Source of the DNA: Haliclona indistincta
Taxonomy: Eukaryota; Porifera; Demospongiae; Haplosclerida; Chalinidae
Direction of reading: 5' to 3'
NCBI GenBank assembly: GCA_964017065.1
Contig: OZ024787.1
Span: 10,892,989-10,956,988 of the forward strand
DNA length: 64,000 nucleotides
The translations under genes and the position numbers were made by a program. The notes beneath the pieces were generated by a model. That model searched no databases and was not told the DNA's origin. It saw nothing but the letters and a program-made list of their open reading frames with translations. Shown here one piece after another: positions 35,650 through 48,700 of this stretch (positions are counted from its first letter, which is position 1; the number at the start of each line of letters is the position of its first letter).

Positions 35650-37517
35650 TCAATAGTATATATGACTATTGTGAAGAGGTACACTAGACGCCACATTTAC
35701 GTAAGTTGCTGTAAGTCCATGATCAGCATTAAATCTAACACCATATGCTGCGTTCTCCTCCATGACGATGTGGGGTGCTTGCTCTGTTTTCAGACTGTAA
35801 GCGGATGAGTTGCTTAGATGGTCATAAATAGGTACACAAGTGGTTCTGTGAGTTGAGTCCGAACCCAGTGTATTTAGCCTGCTTTGGAGCTGAGAGCCTG
35901 TCTCACAACCTATTGGATAGTAAAGTTTAAATTTAGTTTTCTGGTCGGAGATACATGTATTTTATAACTAGACTATTACAAGCCTCTGCTATTTTTTAAG
36001 TGAGAACTTGATAATTATTTACCGCAATCACTTCTGTCTTTTTTCTTTAGCTTCTTGCAGAGCACAATAAACATTGAGATTATAGCAACAACAAGGAGCA
36101 CTGCACACATCACAGCCAGAGATATTATGATAACTGAGTAAATAGGCATCAATGCTGTGACTGCTTGAGTGGGTGTTAGTACAGGTGTATTGCTGTGGAG
36201 TAATAGAATAATGCAAGCTGTTAGTGAGATTTATGATACTTTACCTTTTCTGCATTGTTGTGATAATTACAGCATTTGTGGTGAGCATATCAGGAAAAGA
36301 CAATGGTTTATGAGAGGAAGAGAAAACTGTTTCAGGAAGTAATGATGTAGACGCTGTTGGAGAAGCCATTTCTATACTCTTCTTTGCATTAGACAATGTT
36401 GTATAAGGGAGTATAGTTGAGGGTGATGATGTAGACATCATGATTGCTCTATCCTCTATCGTTAAAGAATTTTTCATAGCTGTAGTCTTTATTGTAGGAG
36501 AAACCATTAATGCAGTGAGTGACGTAGAAGAGAAAAACTGTGTGGACATCATAGTCACTGGTACAGTAGTTGAACCGTTTTGAACAGATGAGAATACATC
36601 AGTTATCTCTGACAGTGTAGTGAGTGCTGAGGAGGACAGTATCATTGAATTAGTAGTTTTATTTGGCTCAAGAGGACAGGAATGTGGACTGGAATGTGAG
36701 CAGGTCAGTGGATAACGATTCATGTGTGAAATGAATAAAGACTGTATGGTTGCGGCAACATTTGGCAATGGTGAGCCTACAGCGAAGTGCAGTGAAATAA
36801 GTTGAGAAATTTTTTTAACTCACAGAATTTCCAAGAGACCAGTGGAATTATTCCACGCAGTACACCAACAAAAGGATCACAGGTAGAGAAATTGCATGAG
36901 GAATTGCTTGCCATGCCCTGCCAGTAGTACACATCTACTCCAGTTCCTGGGGTACTGGTGTTGGAGTACTGTAGTCCAAAGCTGGCGCCTGCTCCGTTCT
37001 TCAGACGTATTCCAACAATGTCACCTGGTTTTACTGGAATTCGAATTGCTGACTGAATTATACAAGTAAATGCAACAGTGATTGTCCGAGAGGTGTCTCC
37101 ACCGCCATTTGCTGCATTAAAAACGTTGCCATACACGAGTCCGTACTCTCCCGCTTTCTGAGCTGGACGAAATATCTGGAACTCAATGGCTGAGTTGCTT
37201 GCACTACCCTGCACTATAGCTTCCCACGGGGACACGTAACCTGCACTGCTAAATCTCCATGCTGGAATCAACAGCTGTAAATCTCCACTAAGTGTCTGCA
37301 ATGTGCTCGAGCTGTCTGTGGTGCTGGTAAACATAGTCTCGCTTCCAGCACATGTTCCACGAGTTATACATGCACAACAGCCTAGAAGAGAAGAGATTAT
37401 AAAAAGTGAAATACACATGCATGCATGTACATACTCTTAGTAGGCAGTCATAATAACAAACTCACTTTTTTCAATGATCACAAACAGAATAAGAAAGATA
37501 CTAGTGATGAAATTCAT
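35650..37517 (-). CDS. Long single-pass receptor, intact, tail with YVNV
   Basis: Exons 37466-37517, 36824-37381, 36245-36776, 36023-36192 and 35650-35909 sum to 1572 nt, 523 aa, all junctions in frame. Leader 1-17; ectodomain 18-203 (LQLLIPAWRF, FQIFRP, GDIVGIRLKN, GVDVYYWQGM, paired Cys near the end); Ser/Thr-rich mucin-like stalk 204-380; transmembrane helix about 400-422; tail from 438. Tail tyrosines: IYDHL, AYSL, AYGV, TYVNV and IYY. YVNV fits the YxNx pattern bound by Grb2-type SH2 domains. The ectodomain exon is flanked by phase-1 introns, favouring exon shuffling. No known extracellular domain is recognised; a beta-sandwich is a guess. ETS-type boxes lie upstream. Confidence 0.9.
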
Positions 37518-37781
37518 AATTATATTTTACTTCTAGATTCCTCAGTCTATAGAGTCAAGTTTACTTCTTAAAACAACTTCAAATTGTTCTTCGGTTAAAT
37601 AGCACAAGCTTAAGTTGTGAGTTTTCAATAGCTGTGGAATTGTTTATATTAATTTGCTTAACATAATTTAAACCTTGATGTCATGGCACCATATGAAGTG
37701 ATATGAACTAATATATAGGCCCTAGCATAGAAGCTTTTCTCACGATGATGTAAACCACAAACACATGCATGTGCAATCTTT

Positions 37782-37853
37782 CAGGAAGTGGGGTTTCATA
37801 CGTAGTAAAACGTAGTACACAAAAGCTAAATGCAGGGGTGGAGCACTTCCTGG
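37782..37853. promoter_or_regulatory. Paired ETS-type boxes upstream of the 35650 receptor
   Basis: CAGGAAGTGGGG at 37782-37793 and CACTTCCTGG at 37844-37853, about 265-335 bp from the ATG. Both are conserved in sequence and order at 55700/55750 and, in part, at 40973. Confidence 0.5.
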
Positions 37854-38736
37854 ATGCATGATGCATGTAGTGTTGTCAATGTATGTTCTTAGAAGCAAAA
37901 CATGTAAGTGTGCACTTCTATATTTTGCAGGAGTGTCATCATAATAATTATTATTATGTTAGTGTGATGTTCACATCAGGATGTACTATACAAAAATGAC
38001 TAATTTAACAATTTTATACACTGTGATCATTATTAGTAAGCTATTGACTACAATGACTACATATTGTTGGTGTATAATAGAATTAATATGAGTGTGCTTA
38101 ACCTTCGGTGCATGCGCAAGGGTTACGGTACTTGCTTTGTTATAATGTGGTGACACAAACAACAGATGCATGCTTTCATACTCTTGCATATCTTTATGTA
38201 TTGCAAGCCAAAGCTGACAATAATATTATTATTACAAAATTTCATGGTAAAACAATTATTGTGTGCGCAAGTTCATTTGGAGCTACATGGACAAATTCAT
38301 TTTTGCATGGGCGCATAAATATATTTTGTTTGACCGAATCAGCAATATGGCAACGAACAGGTGAGCGGTTATAATAGTCTCTGTATGTGTGTGATCCATT
38401 CGATCGCTTTAAATTCTCAGCAGCATTACATGCATGCAGTGTGGGTGGGGCTTGTATCAAGTGCATAGGGTGGGTTCAGAAAAATACCATTCCGTATAAC
38501 CTCCTTGTTGCTTTACATTATGGGCCAGTGGCACATTACATCATTTGATTTAAGGTAGAAATCTTTTTAATTTTTTTACTTACAGTGTACATGTACATGT
38601 ATGTTTCCTGGTGGACTTGTCCTGTTACTTTGCGTACATGTATTTTACACTGACTATGATGGTCAAAATTATGATACACTTCTAATCTCCACTATTACTG
38701 TGGTTAACTTCATTATGGTAACTGTGGAAGCGTACA

Positions 38737-40672
38737 TCAGTAAACTGTACTATAAATATGACTGTCACGCTGTGGTACACTATAATAAGCCACATTGGCA
38801 AAAGTCATGATAAATTCTTCATTGTCTTGATCAGCATTAAATGTGACACCATATGCTGTGTTCTCATTCATGGCAATGTGGGATGTAGCATAAGCTTGGT
38901 TGGTTTTCAGACCATAAGCAGAGTTGCTGAGATGGTCATATGTAGATACACTTGTGGTTGTGTCAGTTGACTCGGAATCCGTTGTATTTTGTCTGCTTTG
39001 AAGCTGAGAGCCAGTCAAGCTACCTATAAAATAATTACAATTACAAGCAGTATTATACATGTCGTGCATTGATTCAATTAGAGTCACATACATAAATGCT
39101 TCCAGTAGCGTTGACTAAGTATACTGCTATTCCTTTATCAAGTCATATAAATTATACGTATTAATTCACCGGGCAGTGCAGGTTATGCTTGTGTGTGTGT
39201 GTGTGTGTGTGTGTATGTTAACTTACCGCATCCAACTTTTTTGTCTTTTTTCTTTAGATTCTTGCAGAGCACGATGAACACTGCGATTATAGCAACAACA
39301 AGGAGCACTGCACACATTACAGCCAGAGATATTATGATAACTGAGTAAATAGGCATCAATGCTGTGACTGCTTGAGTGGGAGATGGAGGTATATTACTGT
39401 GGAGAATAAAATTAATATTGAACGTGACATATACGTGACAAGTAGCTACACGTACCTGGATTGAGTTGTGGTAATAATTATAGAGGCTGTGGCGAAGACA
39501 TTAAGAGTGGAGGATGGTAAAAAATTAGAGGATGAAATTATGGTTTCGGTCAGCAGTAGTGTAGTGGATGTTATCCATTTTGTAGCAGAAGAAGAAGCCT
39601 TCGCATTACTCTCCATGATTGCTGTAGCTTTAATATTAAACCATGTTGTAGCAGAGAGGTTTACATTGGGAGATGGTGTAGGTGACAATGCAATGAGAGT
39701 AGCACTTTTTGGTGTAGAAGAAACCATCAATTCAGTGGTGTTGCTGCAGAGAGCACTGAACGACAGTGTGCTTGCTTTTTGTACAGTTTTAGTAGGTGAC
39801 AGTGCCTCAGAAGACACAGTCTGTGTGGTATTGAACGGTGGTGGTGGTTGACTTGGATTTGTGGTTTTACTGAACCCAGGAGGACAGAGAGGTGCAGGAC
39901 TAGATTGTATGCAGGAAGAACTACTATGAGTAAATATTCCTGATATGAAGGTGGAGGCTGCAAGTGATCGAAATAATAACGTGAAATGAGAATTGCTATC
40001 AAGATAAAGCGCTATACTCACGTATTTTCCTGTGGACCAATGGAGTTACTCCGCCTAGTACACCAGCGCTAGTGTCGCAGAGTGAAAAATTGCAAGCCCG
40101 GCTGCGAGTACCCTGCCAGTAGTACACATCCACTCTATCAGCTCCTGTGGTAGTGTTGGCGTACTGTAGTCCTAAGCCGGCCGCGGGATCACCTCCGCTA
40201 GTCAGACGTATTCCAACTATGTCGCCTGATTGCACCCGAATATTCACTGGCGAATTACAAATTAACCGAGCGGTTTCAGAGCCACTGCCTGTTACGGAGC
40301 CAGGCCTAAGTTCATTGCCATTCACGAGTCTGTACACTCCCGAAGTTGGTCGAAATATCTGGAACTCAATGGCTGAGTTGCTTTCACCCCCTTGCACCAT
40401 AGCATGCCACTGAGACGGCTTGAGCCCCGTACTGCTAAATCTCCAAGCTGGAATCAACAGCTGCAAATCTCCTCTGAGTACTTGTAAATCACTAGTGCTA
40501 TCAGTGATATTTGAAAATACGTTGTCATCACATGTTCCATGAGATATTGTGCAACAGCCTATAGCAAGATGAATGCATTGTTTTACAGCATGATATATAC
40601 TGTTGGGGAGTTGAACTCACTTTTATCGATGATCACTAACACAGTGAGAATGGTAGCAGCGATGAAATTCAT
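38737..40672 (-). CDS. Long single-pass receptor, intact, tail with VAYYSV
   Basis: Exons 40621-40672, 40022-40558, 39456-39957, 39227-39396 and 38737-39023 sum to 1548 nt, 515 aa. Leader MNFIAATILTVLVIIDK; ectodomain 18-196; Ser/Thr stalk to about 364; transmembrane exon nearly identical to that of 35650-37517; tail with TYDHL, AYGL, AYATS, TAYGV, VAYYSV and IYSTV. VAYYSV fits the ITIM pattern. Odd points: the otherwise invariant Trp of the final LVSW motif is replaced (LVHRKI), though the phase-1 donor is kept; and the ectodomain is more diverged (TGLKPSQW) than its neighbours. It is arranged head to tail with the 35650 receptor. Confidence 0.88.
39190..39215. repeat. (GT)n microsatellite
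   Basis: About 13 GT units just downstream of the donor of the transmembrane exon of the 38737 receptor. Confidence 0.9.
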
Positions 40673-40972
40673 AATTAATTTTTACTGATAGATTCTGCAG
40701 CAAAATTAATACCATCAAGTTTCAGACAAAGATATGCGGGCAACTATTGTTCAGTATTCTTGGTATTCTTTCATTTAACTTCAAAATTGTCCTCTGTTTA
40801 TATAGCCTGGTTGTAAGTTTAATTCGACTATTGTAGTGGAATTATTAATTGATTGAACAATTTGAACTCTGATATCATGACACCATATGAAGTGATTTGA
40901 ACTAGTATGGACGCCCACTAGATTCCTTTCCCATGATGATGTAAACCATAAACACATGTATGTGCAATCCAT

Positions 40973-40984
40973 CAGGAAGTGGGG
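40973..40984. promoter_or_regulatory. ETS-type box CAGGAAGTGGGG
   Basis: Upstream of the receptor starting at 40672. The expected partner box (TTTCCTGG) is present near 41047 but split by the MITE at 41055. Confidence 0.5.
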
Positions 40985-41054
40985 TTATAATGCGTAGGCA
41001 GTAAAAATGGATATGAAATTAAATTAATCGGATGCATGTGTGTAGCATTTCCTG

Positions 41055-41253
41055 GTAGCCTCGTCCCCAGGCTCGTAATAGAGAGCCTGGTACACATTGC
41101 ATGCGCATGCGTCCAAATATGGCATGATTTTCACCGAATCTGTTGAATTTGCATACTATTAGTAATCGTGGCATCTGCATATTTGGACATAATTAATGCA
41201 TGCGCATACAATGTGTACCAGGCTCTCTATTAAGAGCCTGGGCACGAGGCTAC
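41055..41253. mobile_element. MITE with GTAGCCTCGTCCCCAGGCTC termini
   Basis: About 200 bp with 20-bp near-perfect inverted ends and a second inverted pair inside. It is flanked by ATTTCCTG (left) and TTTTCCTG (right), a likely 8-bp hAT-type duplication. It lies in the receptor's upstream ETS site. Confidence 0.7.
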
Positions 41254-41699
41254 TTTTTCCTGGATGCATGCTATAGACAGTGTTGTCACTGCACATTCTT
41301 ATTGAAACAACACATTAAAGAGAGAATTTCATCACTATCCTCAGTAGAGTGATGATGTTTATACATGCTTGTACCAGGATGTTTCACCTAAAGTGAATAT
41401 AATTTTGATGCTGTGGTCTGGCATAATAGCTATTAAGACAAAAAAATTAATGTGAGTGTTTTTGGCTTGATACATTATCTCCTCACTTGTGAAGTTGAGT
41501 AACATAGTCATTTTTATTCGGACTGACTCATGTTTCTCCTCTTGAGTACCTATTACATGTATAATGCATGAGTGATATAAGCCTGCTTTTACAGTGGTGT
41601 GCAAACAATTGTGTTGGCATTGCAGTCAGGTGGTATTATGCTTAAATTGCATGCATGAATGAAAAACTGTTTTATTACAACATACGTACAGCTCTTCTG

Positions 41700-41860
41700 C
41701 GTCTTTCTTTTGAGCTGTTGACATGAGCACTGACTGGAAAATGCCGGAACACACACTACGGCAAGAATTCTTATTGAATATTGATTACATGATCTGTAGT
41801 AGGCTTTGTCGTGAGTGCAACAGTGAAAGTTACTCCTGGACAACTGGCACTTCTTTAGAG
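41700..41860 (-). pseudogene. Relic receptor transmembrane exon
   Basis: On the minus strand it aligns with the transmembrane exons at 25925 and 56920 (GCCAGTTGTCC..., TCAATATTCAAT..., TTGCCGTAGTGTGTG...), but the hydrophobic stretch is interrupted. No tail exon follows. A decayed copy. Confidence 0.55.
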
Positions 41861-41869
41861 ATCATTATA

Positions 41870-42600
41870 CATGACTTAATGTGGACTCACAGCCTCAAGT
41901 CTGAAAGCCAGCACATCGGCTACTGAATTGTACTGATGTAGGGATGAATGGACTATTTGGTCAGTCAATCTTTCCTTGCTACCTCCTTTGTTGGTTTACA
42001 TTGTGGGCAGTAATGGAAGATTTCTTTGTTGCTACTTTGCTAATGCTTATCATGGCAGTTTATTGCATGTGGGTGGGGCAAGTAAGGTTCGTATCAAGTG
42101 CTGCATAGGTGGGCTTCAGACATGACCACGAAGCCTTACCAATCACTCTTACAGACAAGTTCACATAATCACTGACTGCATTCTATAGATACAAGCATGG
42201 TGTAGTGATAGTCTGGCCGCTGCCCCTCCCCGCCTATTGAGTGGGTGGTGGACGGCGTGTACGGTCTAGCAAACATTGCCATTCATAGTTTCCCAACCGA
42301 CCGATCTGCTCAGCAGTAATATTCATGGATCATGGGCTGGGTTTTATCGTGAATAATATTATAGGCTATGGCACGGTGGGTGAAAGCTAACAGTCGTGCT
42401 GTTGACGATGTTATCGAAAATACATGTACTCGTTTCCAACCGGCTGGTGAAATGAGTCAAAAACCGTTTATCGCAGGAGGCGCGCCGAAAACCACTGGAT
42501 TTTTTTACGGTTATTTGTATTCTTCTTCAATTAAGTTTAATTTCGGGATATTTTAGCACTTTTTGATAAAGTTATGGTGTCTGAAGTATTGTATGTATTT
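41870..42600. other. Unassigned intergenic stretch
   Basis: It lies between the relic exon and the divergent promoter of the plus-strand receptor. No gene is recognised. Short frames (for example 42368-42556) have no homology that I know. Confidence 0.35.
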
Positions 42601-42637
42601 CGCGCAACATGGCTTAAATTTGAAATGATGCTTAATT

Positions 42638-42647
42638 ACCGGAAGTG
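42638..42647 (+). promoter_or_regulatory. ETS-type box ACCGGAAGTG
   Basis: About 118 bp upstream of the ATG at 42762; an identical decamer at the same spacing precedes the paralogue at the left window edge. Confidence 0.5.
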
Positions 42648-42952
42648 AGTTTTACATTTAGCCCCTCCCACGCTGCATTCCTGGTCGATCATTTACTCCG
42701 TGTCCTTAGCAAGCTGGCGATCATATTTTGCTCTGGGTCCAGCTTGTGCGATAACGCCGCCATGACGCCCAGTGCTGTATTCTACCATGGCGTTATCGCT
42801 GTTTTACTGCTGTTGTCGAACACGGAGCAATGTGAGTGAGACATATTGTACTGACTGACGTACCTCGTGATGTGTGATCGCTGCGGTTTTCACAGGTTTA
42901 GCGCAAAATGGGTGTACTAGCGAGGATATTATGAATACTCCTGCACCTGATA

Positions 42953-43127
42953 CAGTTGTTTGCGAAGATCTTGCATAACGGAAGCGAAAGCGGAAGTATG
43001 ACGTTGCCAATCAAATGCACGTAGGCGTGACTAACTGAAGCTGTACACGTGACGAAAAGTGAATTTGATTGGCCAGCGTCACACTTCCGCTTTCGCTTCC
43101 GTTATGCAAGATCTTCGCAAACAACTG
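42953..43127. mobile_element. 175-bp Tc1/mariner-type MITE in the ectodomain exon
   Basis: Inverted ends starting CAGTTGTTTGCGAAGATC, almost perfect for about 45 bp, flanked by TA (42951-42952 and 43128-43129). TA duplication is the hallmark of Tc1/mariner. It brings an in-frame stop into the receptor. Confidence 0.9.
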
Positions 43128-45478
43128 TAATAGCACGCAAACACTCAGTGGTGACCTGCAGCTGTTGATTCCAGCCTGGAGATTCAGTAGTATTGGGTAC
43201 GTGTTCCTGTGGCAGGCTATAGTGCAAGGTAATGCAAGCAACTCATCTATTGAGTTCCAAATATTTCGACAAGTCTCACAACAAAACGGAGTGTACGAAC
43301 TCGTTTATGGCAATTTGTATGCCGACACGAACGGTGCCTCGCAGTCTGAGAACAATGTTACTGTGGTAGTTGATAGAAACCTCAGCCCACCAGAGATACC
43401 AGTAAGAGAAGACTACATTATTGGAATACGTCTGAGGAACAGCACTCCTGGAGCAGATCCCAGCTTTGGACTACAGTATTCTAACACTACCACAGGAGCT
43501 GGAGTGGATGTGTACTATTGGCAGGGCTTGGGCAATCAGGCTTGCACTCTCTCTATCTGTGACTCTAATGCTAGTGTACTGCGTGGAATAACTCCACTGG
43601 TCTCCTGGAGATTCTGTGAGTTGGTGAATGTAGACACCTTTTTAACTTTATCTTTTGTTACAGGCACATTAGCAGATCTAGGTATTTTAAATACTATTTT
43701 TAGTAAATATGTTGATGATATTCAGCCACTGATCTGCTCACAGTCCAGTCAATCTTCTTGTCCTGAGCCTAATGCAACCTCTGTTGCAGCACAGCCATCC
43801 TCCTCTACTGCAATCATCTCTTCTCTCAGCACTCCAGGTGATTCACTAGCCACTACTCAGAGCCCATCAGTTATTCCCACAACTACATTCACACTACAAT
43901 AACATAAAGTTCCCAAACTACAACGTACTGACTCTATACCAGACCCAATCTTGCCTACACCATCACCATTCCAATCTATGCCTTCACACTCGTCTTCTGC
44001 TTTACTCTCTGTAGTCATGCAATCAGCTAGTACTATAGCGAACATTCTTATCAAGTCAAGTATTGCCTCAGTACAGCTCACTTCTTCCACACCATTATCA
44101 TTTGCTATCATAAATACTGCACTAACTAGGTATTATAAAACTTCACATCATTAATGCTTAAGCATTCTAACATCATTTTTACTCTTATTTCATTCTAATT
44201 CCTTACAGAAATGCCGGTTATCCAGCAGCAACGTCCACAGTTTCACTCACAACAGAGCCTACTACAGATAATCAATATTCAATATTAATTATTATCATAA
44301 CAGTTCTTGCTGTAGTGTGTGCTCTTTTGTTTATAGTTGTAGTAATATTGATACTGGTCTATTAGGGACGCACGGTAGTGCGTCCCTATGTAGGGTTGAA
44401 CGGGAAAACAAGATGGCGGCTACATACATGTATTAGCGTTCAAACGCTGATATTTCGCCAGGTGGTGAATTTTATACGTTCAAGGACACTTAGATCTTCT
44501 ATCTGGCGTTGCCCCATCTTACAGTAGCAAGGAGAGTGCTCTACACTGTTACTAAAGTGACGAACCTAGAAACAGTGAAAATCGAGTTTCGTCATCTTCG
44601 TTTTCTTCTTCTTCTTCTTCTTCTTCAGCGCGCCTAGCGCCTTTACGCGAGCAGTGCCGAGACCAAAACACCCACGAACAGTAGTGAAATTCTCCTGGCA
44701 GGTGCCTTTTGAACCTTGTTTTTAGCGAAACGGCGATATACATTCCGTGAGTTCTCGATCGTGATCCATTGTCAGCTAAGTGTTAGACGCCATCATTGTG
44801 ATTGCGCAATACGCACGTGACCAAGCAGTGGTTAGCGCACGTGACCAAGCACTACCCTGTGTATCTCCGCGCGCGCCGTATTGCGTATGGATCACGGAGA
44901 ACACATATCTGTCTGGAGTCTTCGAAGAACGGTAAGATCGTCTGATCGTATAGGACACCATTCTGCGCTTGCCAGATAATTATAACCGCCGTACAGATCT
45001 ACAAACTAGTGTGGGCGGGGCTCGTATGCAAGTCATGCATGCATGTATGCGTAGGCGAGCTGATATGTACAGCATAATAATTATTTTTAGCTACAAGTTT
45101 AAAATTGTTAATAATAAAGAAAAGCCACCAAGAAAACTAAATCAATGGTGGAAACAAAGACGGCTCAGTACGTTCATGATATTGAACTGCACTTCACTAA
45201 AAAGTAAAAAGGACACAAACAAGAAATTAAAAAGATTTCTATCGAAATCAAAAGGATGTAGGGTTGTGAAATCTACCACTGGTTCACAATGTAAACTAAC
45301 AAGGAACAAGCATAGAATGGTAACACAATTGACTTGCTAACAGACCATAGATCCCTACATCAGTGGCTGTGCACAAGCTGAATGCACGTCAGGTGTCAGC
45401 AGTCATCAGCAAGTAGGTCAACCACAGCAGCCACTGATGTAGGGATCTATGGTCTGTTAGCAAGTCAATTGTGTTACC

Positions 45479-45723
45479 TGTGGTGACTCTGTTAATGTGA
45501 CTCTGTTATTTGTGTTGATTAGTTGTGTTTTGTAATATCTCTCATGAGAACAGTCTTTGTGTTAATTTATGTCTAATGTGTAGAATGCTGACTGTCTGTC
45601 TGTCTGTTCATTTCACACTGTTCTCCCTATTTAAGCCCTGGTAGTTTTTGTACATTTTTAGTTCAGTTCTTGGTTTTGTACTTGCATTGTTGAGTTAATA
45701 AAATATTTAAGTACGATATCACA
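45479..45723 (+). repeat. 5' LTR
   Basis: 245 bp, TG...CA, with a TATTTAAG promoter-like box near 45630 and an AATAAA signal near 45699. Identical to the 3' LTR. Confidence 0.95.
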
Positions 45724-45753
45724 TTTGGCGACGAGAGTAAAGAACTCACAGCT

Positions 45754-48700
45754 ATGGCTGCAGTTTATGGAAAGCTACAGGAATTTCAACCTGAATCAGA
45801 GTCAATCAAGGCCTACCTGGAAAGAGTGACACTGTACTTCAAGGCTAATACCATCGATGACGACAAGAAAGTACCAATACTACTGAGTTCCATAGGATCA
45901 TCGACGTACGCCACTCTTAGTGATCTCCTCGCACCAGATACCCCAGGAACTAAGTCCTTCGAAGAAATTTCAACAAAGTTGAATGACCATTTTCTGCCCA
46001 AAAGATCGACCATAGCAGAGAGATTTCAATTCCACAAGCGAAATCAAGAAGTAGGCGAAAGTGTAGCCGAGTACGACGCCGCGCTGAGGAAGTTGGCAGT
46101 CAACTGCAAATTTGGCACCGTGCTACAGGAGACGCTACGTGATCGTTTTGTGTGTGGTCTACGACACGAAGCTATCCAACGCCGACTACTGTCTGAAACA
46201 GCATTAACGTACGCCAAGGCAATTGAGACAGCCAGAGCTATGGAAGCTGCTGACCAAGACACCCGAGCCTTCAAAAGACCAGACTTATCAGTGCACAAGC
46301 TGAGTAAAGGTCGTTTTCAGAAGAGCAAACCGCAGACAAGCACTACCAAGCACAATCGTGATCAGCAACAACCTTGCTACAGATGTGGACGCTCAAACCA
46401 TGGTTCAAGCGAGTGCAAATTTAAAGATGCTCAATGCCACGCCTGCGGAAAGACAGGACACATTGCATCGGTTTGCCGCTCAAAGGCCTCCTCCGTTTCC
46501 AAGAAACAAAAGTCGAAGACGCACCTCGTACAGAATGCTGAACAGTCTTCAGAGGAGAGCAGTGATGAAGGTTTCAAAATACACAACCTGGTCAAGCGAT
46601 CACCTGACCCTATAGTAGTCCAGTTGCAACTCAACGGAAAATTTCTCGACATGGAAGTCGACACTGGAGCAGCTCTATCAGTGATATCCGAAGCAACTAG
46701 ACGTGACGTATTCCCCAATGACACATTGCATCCTTCCAATCTGATCCTCAAGACATACACTAACGAACGAATGGAAGTTACTGGTACTCTCAACATGCGA
46801 GTCAGATATGGAAATCAGAAACAGAAGCTAGTACTCGTAGTGGTCGCTGGTGATGGACCAAGTCTTCTGGGAAGAAATTGGCTCAAGTACCTACGCCTGG
46901 ACTGGAGCAACATTTTTGCAGTACGTGCAGCAAGAACATCACTAGTGGACGACCTACTTGAGAAGCACAAACCACTATTCTCAGATGAACTGGGGAGTGT
47001 CAAGCCATTCACAGCCTCACTTCAAATACAACCTGATGCTACCCCTCGCTTCTTCAAGCCAAGACCAGTACCTTATGCAATCAAAGAAGCAGTTAGCCAA
47101 GAAATCAGTCGTCTGGAGGAACAGGGGATCATCTCACCAGTCTCACATAGTCAATGGGCTGCCCCAATTGTAGTAGTTCCAAAGAAAGATGGACGTTTCA
47201 GACTCTGCGGAGACTACAAAGTAACTGTGAACCAAGCGATGAATGTGGAAGAGTACCCTTTGCCGACACCTGAAGAATTATTCTCGACACTGTCTGGAGG
47301 AAAAATCTTCTCGAAATTGGATCTTTCTCAAGCTTACCTCCAAATCCCAGTGGATGAGTCATCAAAACCCTATCTGACAGTCAACACGCAGCGTGGACTC
47401 TACGTCTACAACCGTCTTCCATTTGGAGTCGCATCTGCACCTGCTATATTTCAGAGAATCATGGACACTGTGCTGCAAGGAATCGACGGAGTAGCATGCT
47501 ACATTGACGACATCCTCGTTAGCAGTCCAGATGAAGAGAGCCACAGACGAAGTCTACAGGAAGTGTTCACTCGTCTTGAGAATCATGGGTTCCGACTCAA
47601 GAGAAGTAAGTGTGAATTTTTGTTGACCAGTATTGAGTACTTGGGTCATAGAGTCGATGAGCAAGGCATACACCCACTATCATCTAAGGTAGAAGCTATT
47701 GTGAATGCACCTGCCCCTGAGAATGTGCAACAGCTTCGGTCATTCTTAGGATTAGTGAATTACTATGGAAAGTTCATACCCAATCTAGCCTCCCGATTAC
47801 ATCCCTTGAATGCCTTACTTTCTGCTCGTCAGAAATGGAATTGGTCCAAAGAATGTACTAGAGCATTTGAAGATGTTAAAGAGCAAATTGTGTCAGCAGG
47901 TGTACTAACTCATTACAATCCTAAGCTTCCTATCACACTAGCAGCAGATGCTTCAGCATATGGTGTAGGAGCAGTGATTTCTCATGTGCTACCAGATGGT
48001 AGTGAACATCCCATAGCATTTGCCTCACGCACTCTGACCACTAGTGAACGCAACTACGCCCAGATTGAGAAAGAGGCTTTGTCTTTAATCTTTGGCATCA
48101 AGAAGTTCCACAGGTTTCTGTATGGACGCAAGTTCCTCCTGATAACGGATCACAAACCGCTGGTGGCAATTCTGGGACCCAAGAAAGGGATACCGTCGTT
48201 GGCAGCAGCTCGACTGCAGCGATGGGCTGTGATTCTGTCAGCATACAACTATGAAATCAAATACAAGTCCACTGATGATCATGGGAACGCTGATGGACTC
48301 TCACGGTTACCACTGCCACAAACAAGTCCTACTTGTGACACAAATAATGCTATCTCCACATTTAACATAGGTCAAGTTCAAGCTCTTCCTGTAACGTTTC
48401 AAGAGATCCAACAAGCAACTCGACGAGACGCGTCACTGAGTAAAGTTTTGCAATACGTCCAACAAGGTTGGCCAGGACAAGTGGATAGAGAGCTACAGAC
48501 CTTCTTCGACAGACAGACCGAACTGAGCACAGAGAATGATTGCCTATTGTGGGGAATAAGAGTTGTCGTTCCAGAGAGCCTCCAACGCAGAGTACTAGAT
48601 TCTCTTCATGCCAATCACTCAGGTATTACTCGAATGAAAGCCACTGCACGCAGTCATTTTTGGTGGAAAGGACTAGATGGAGACATCGAATCAATGGGAA

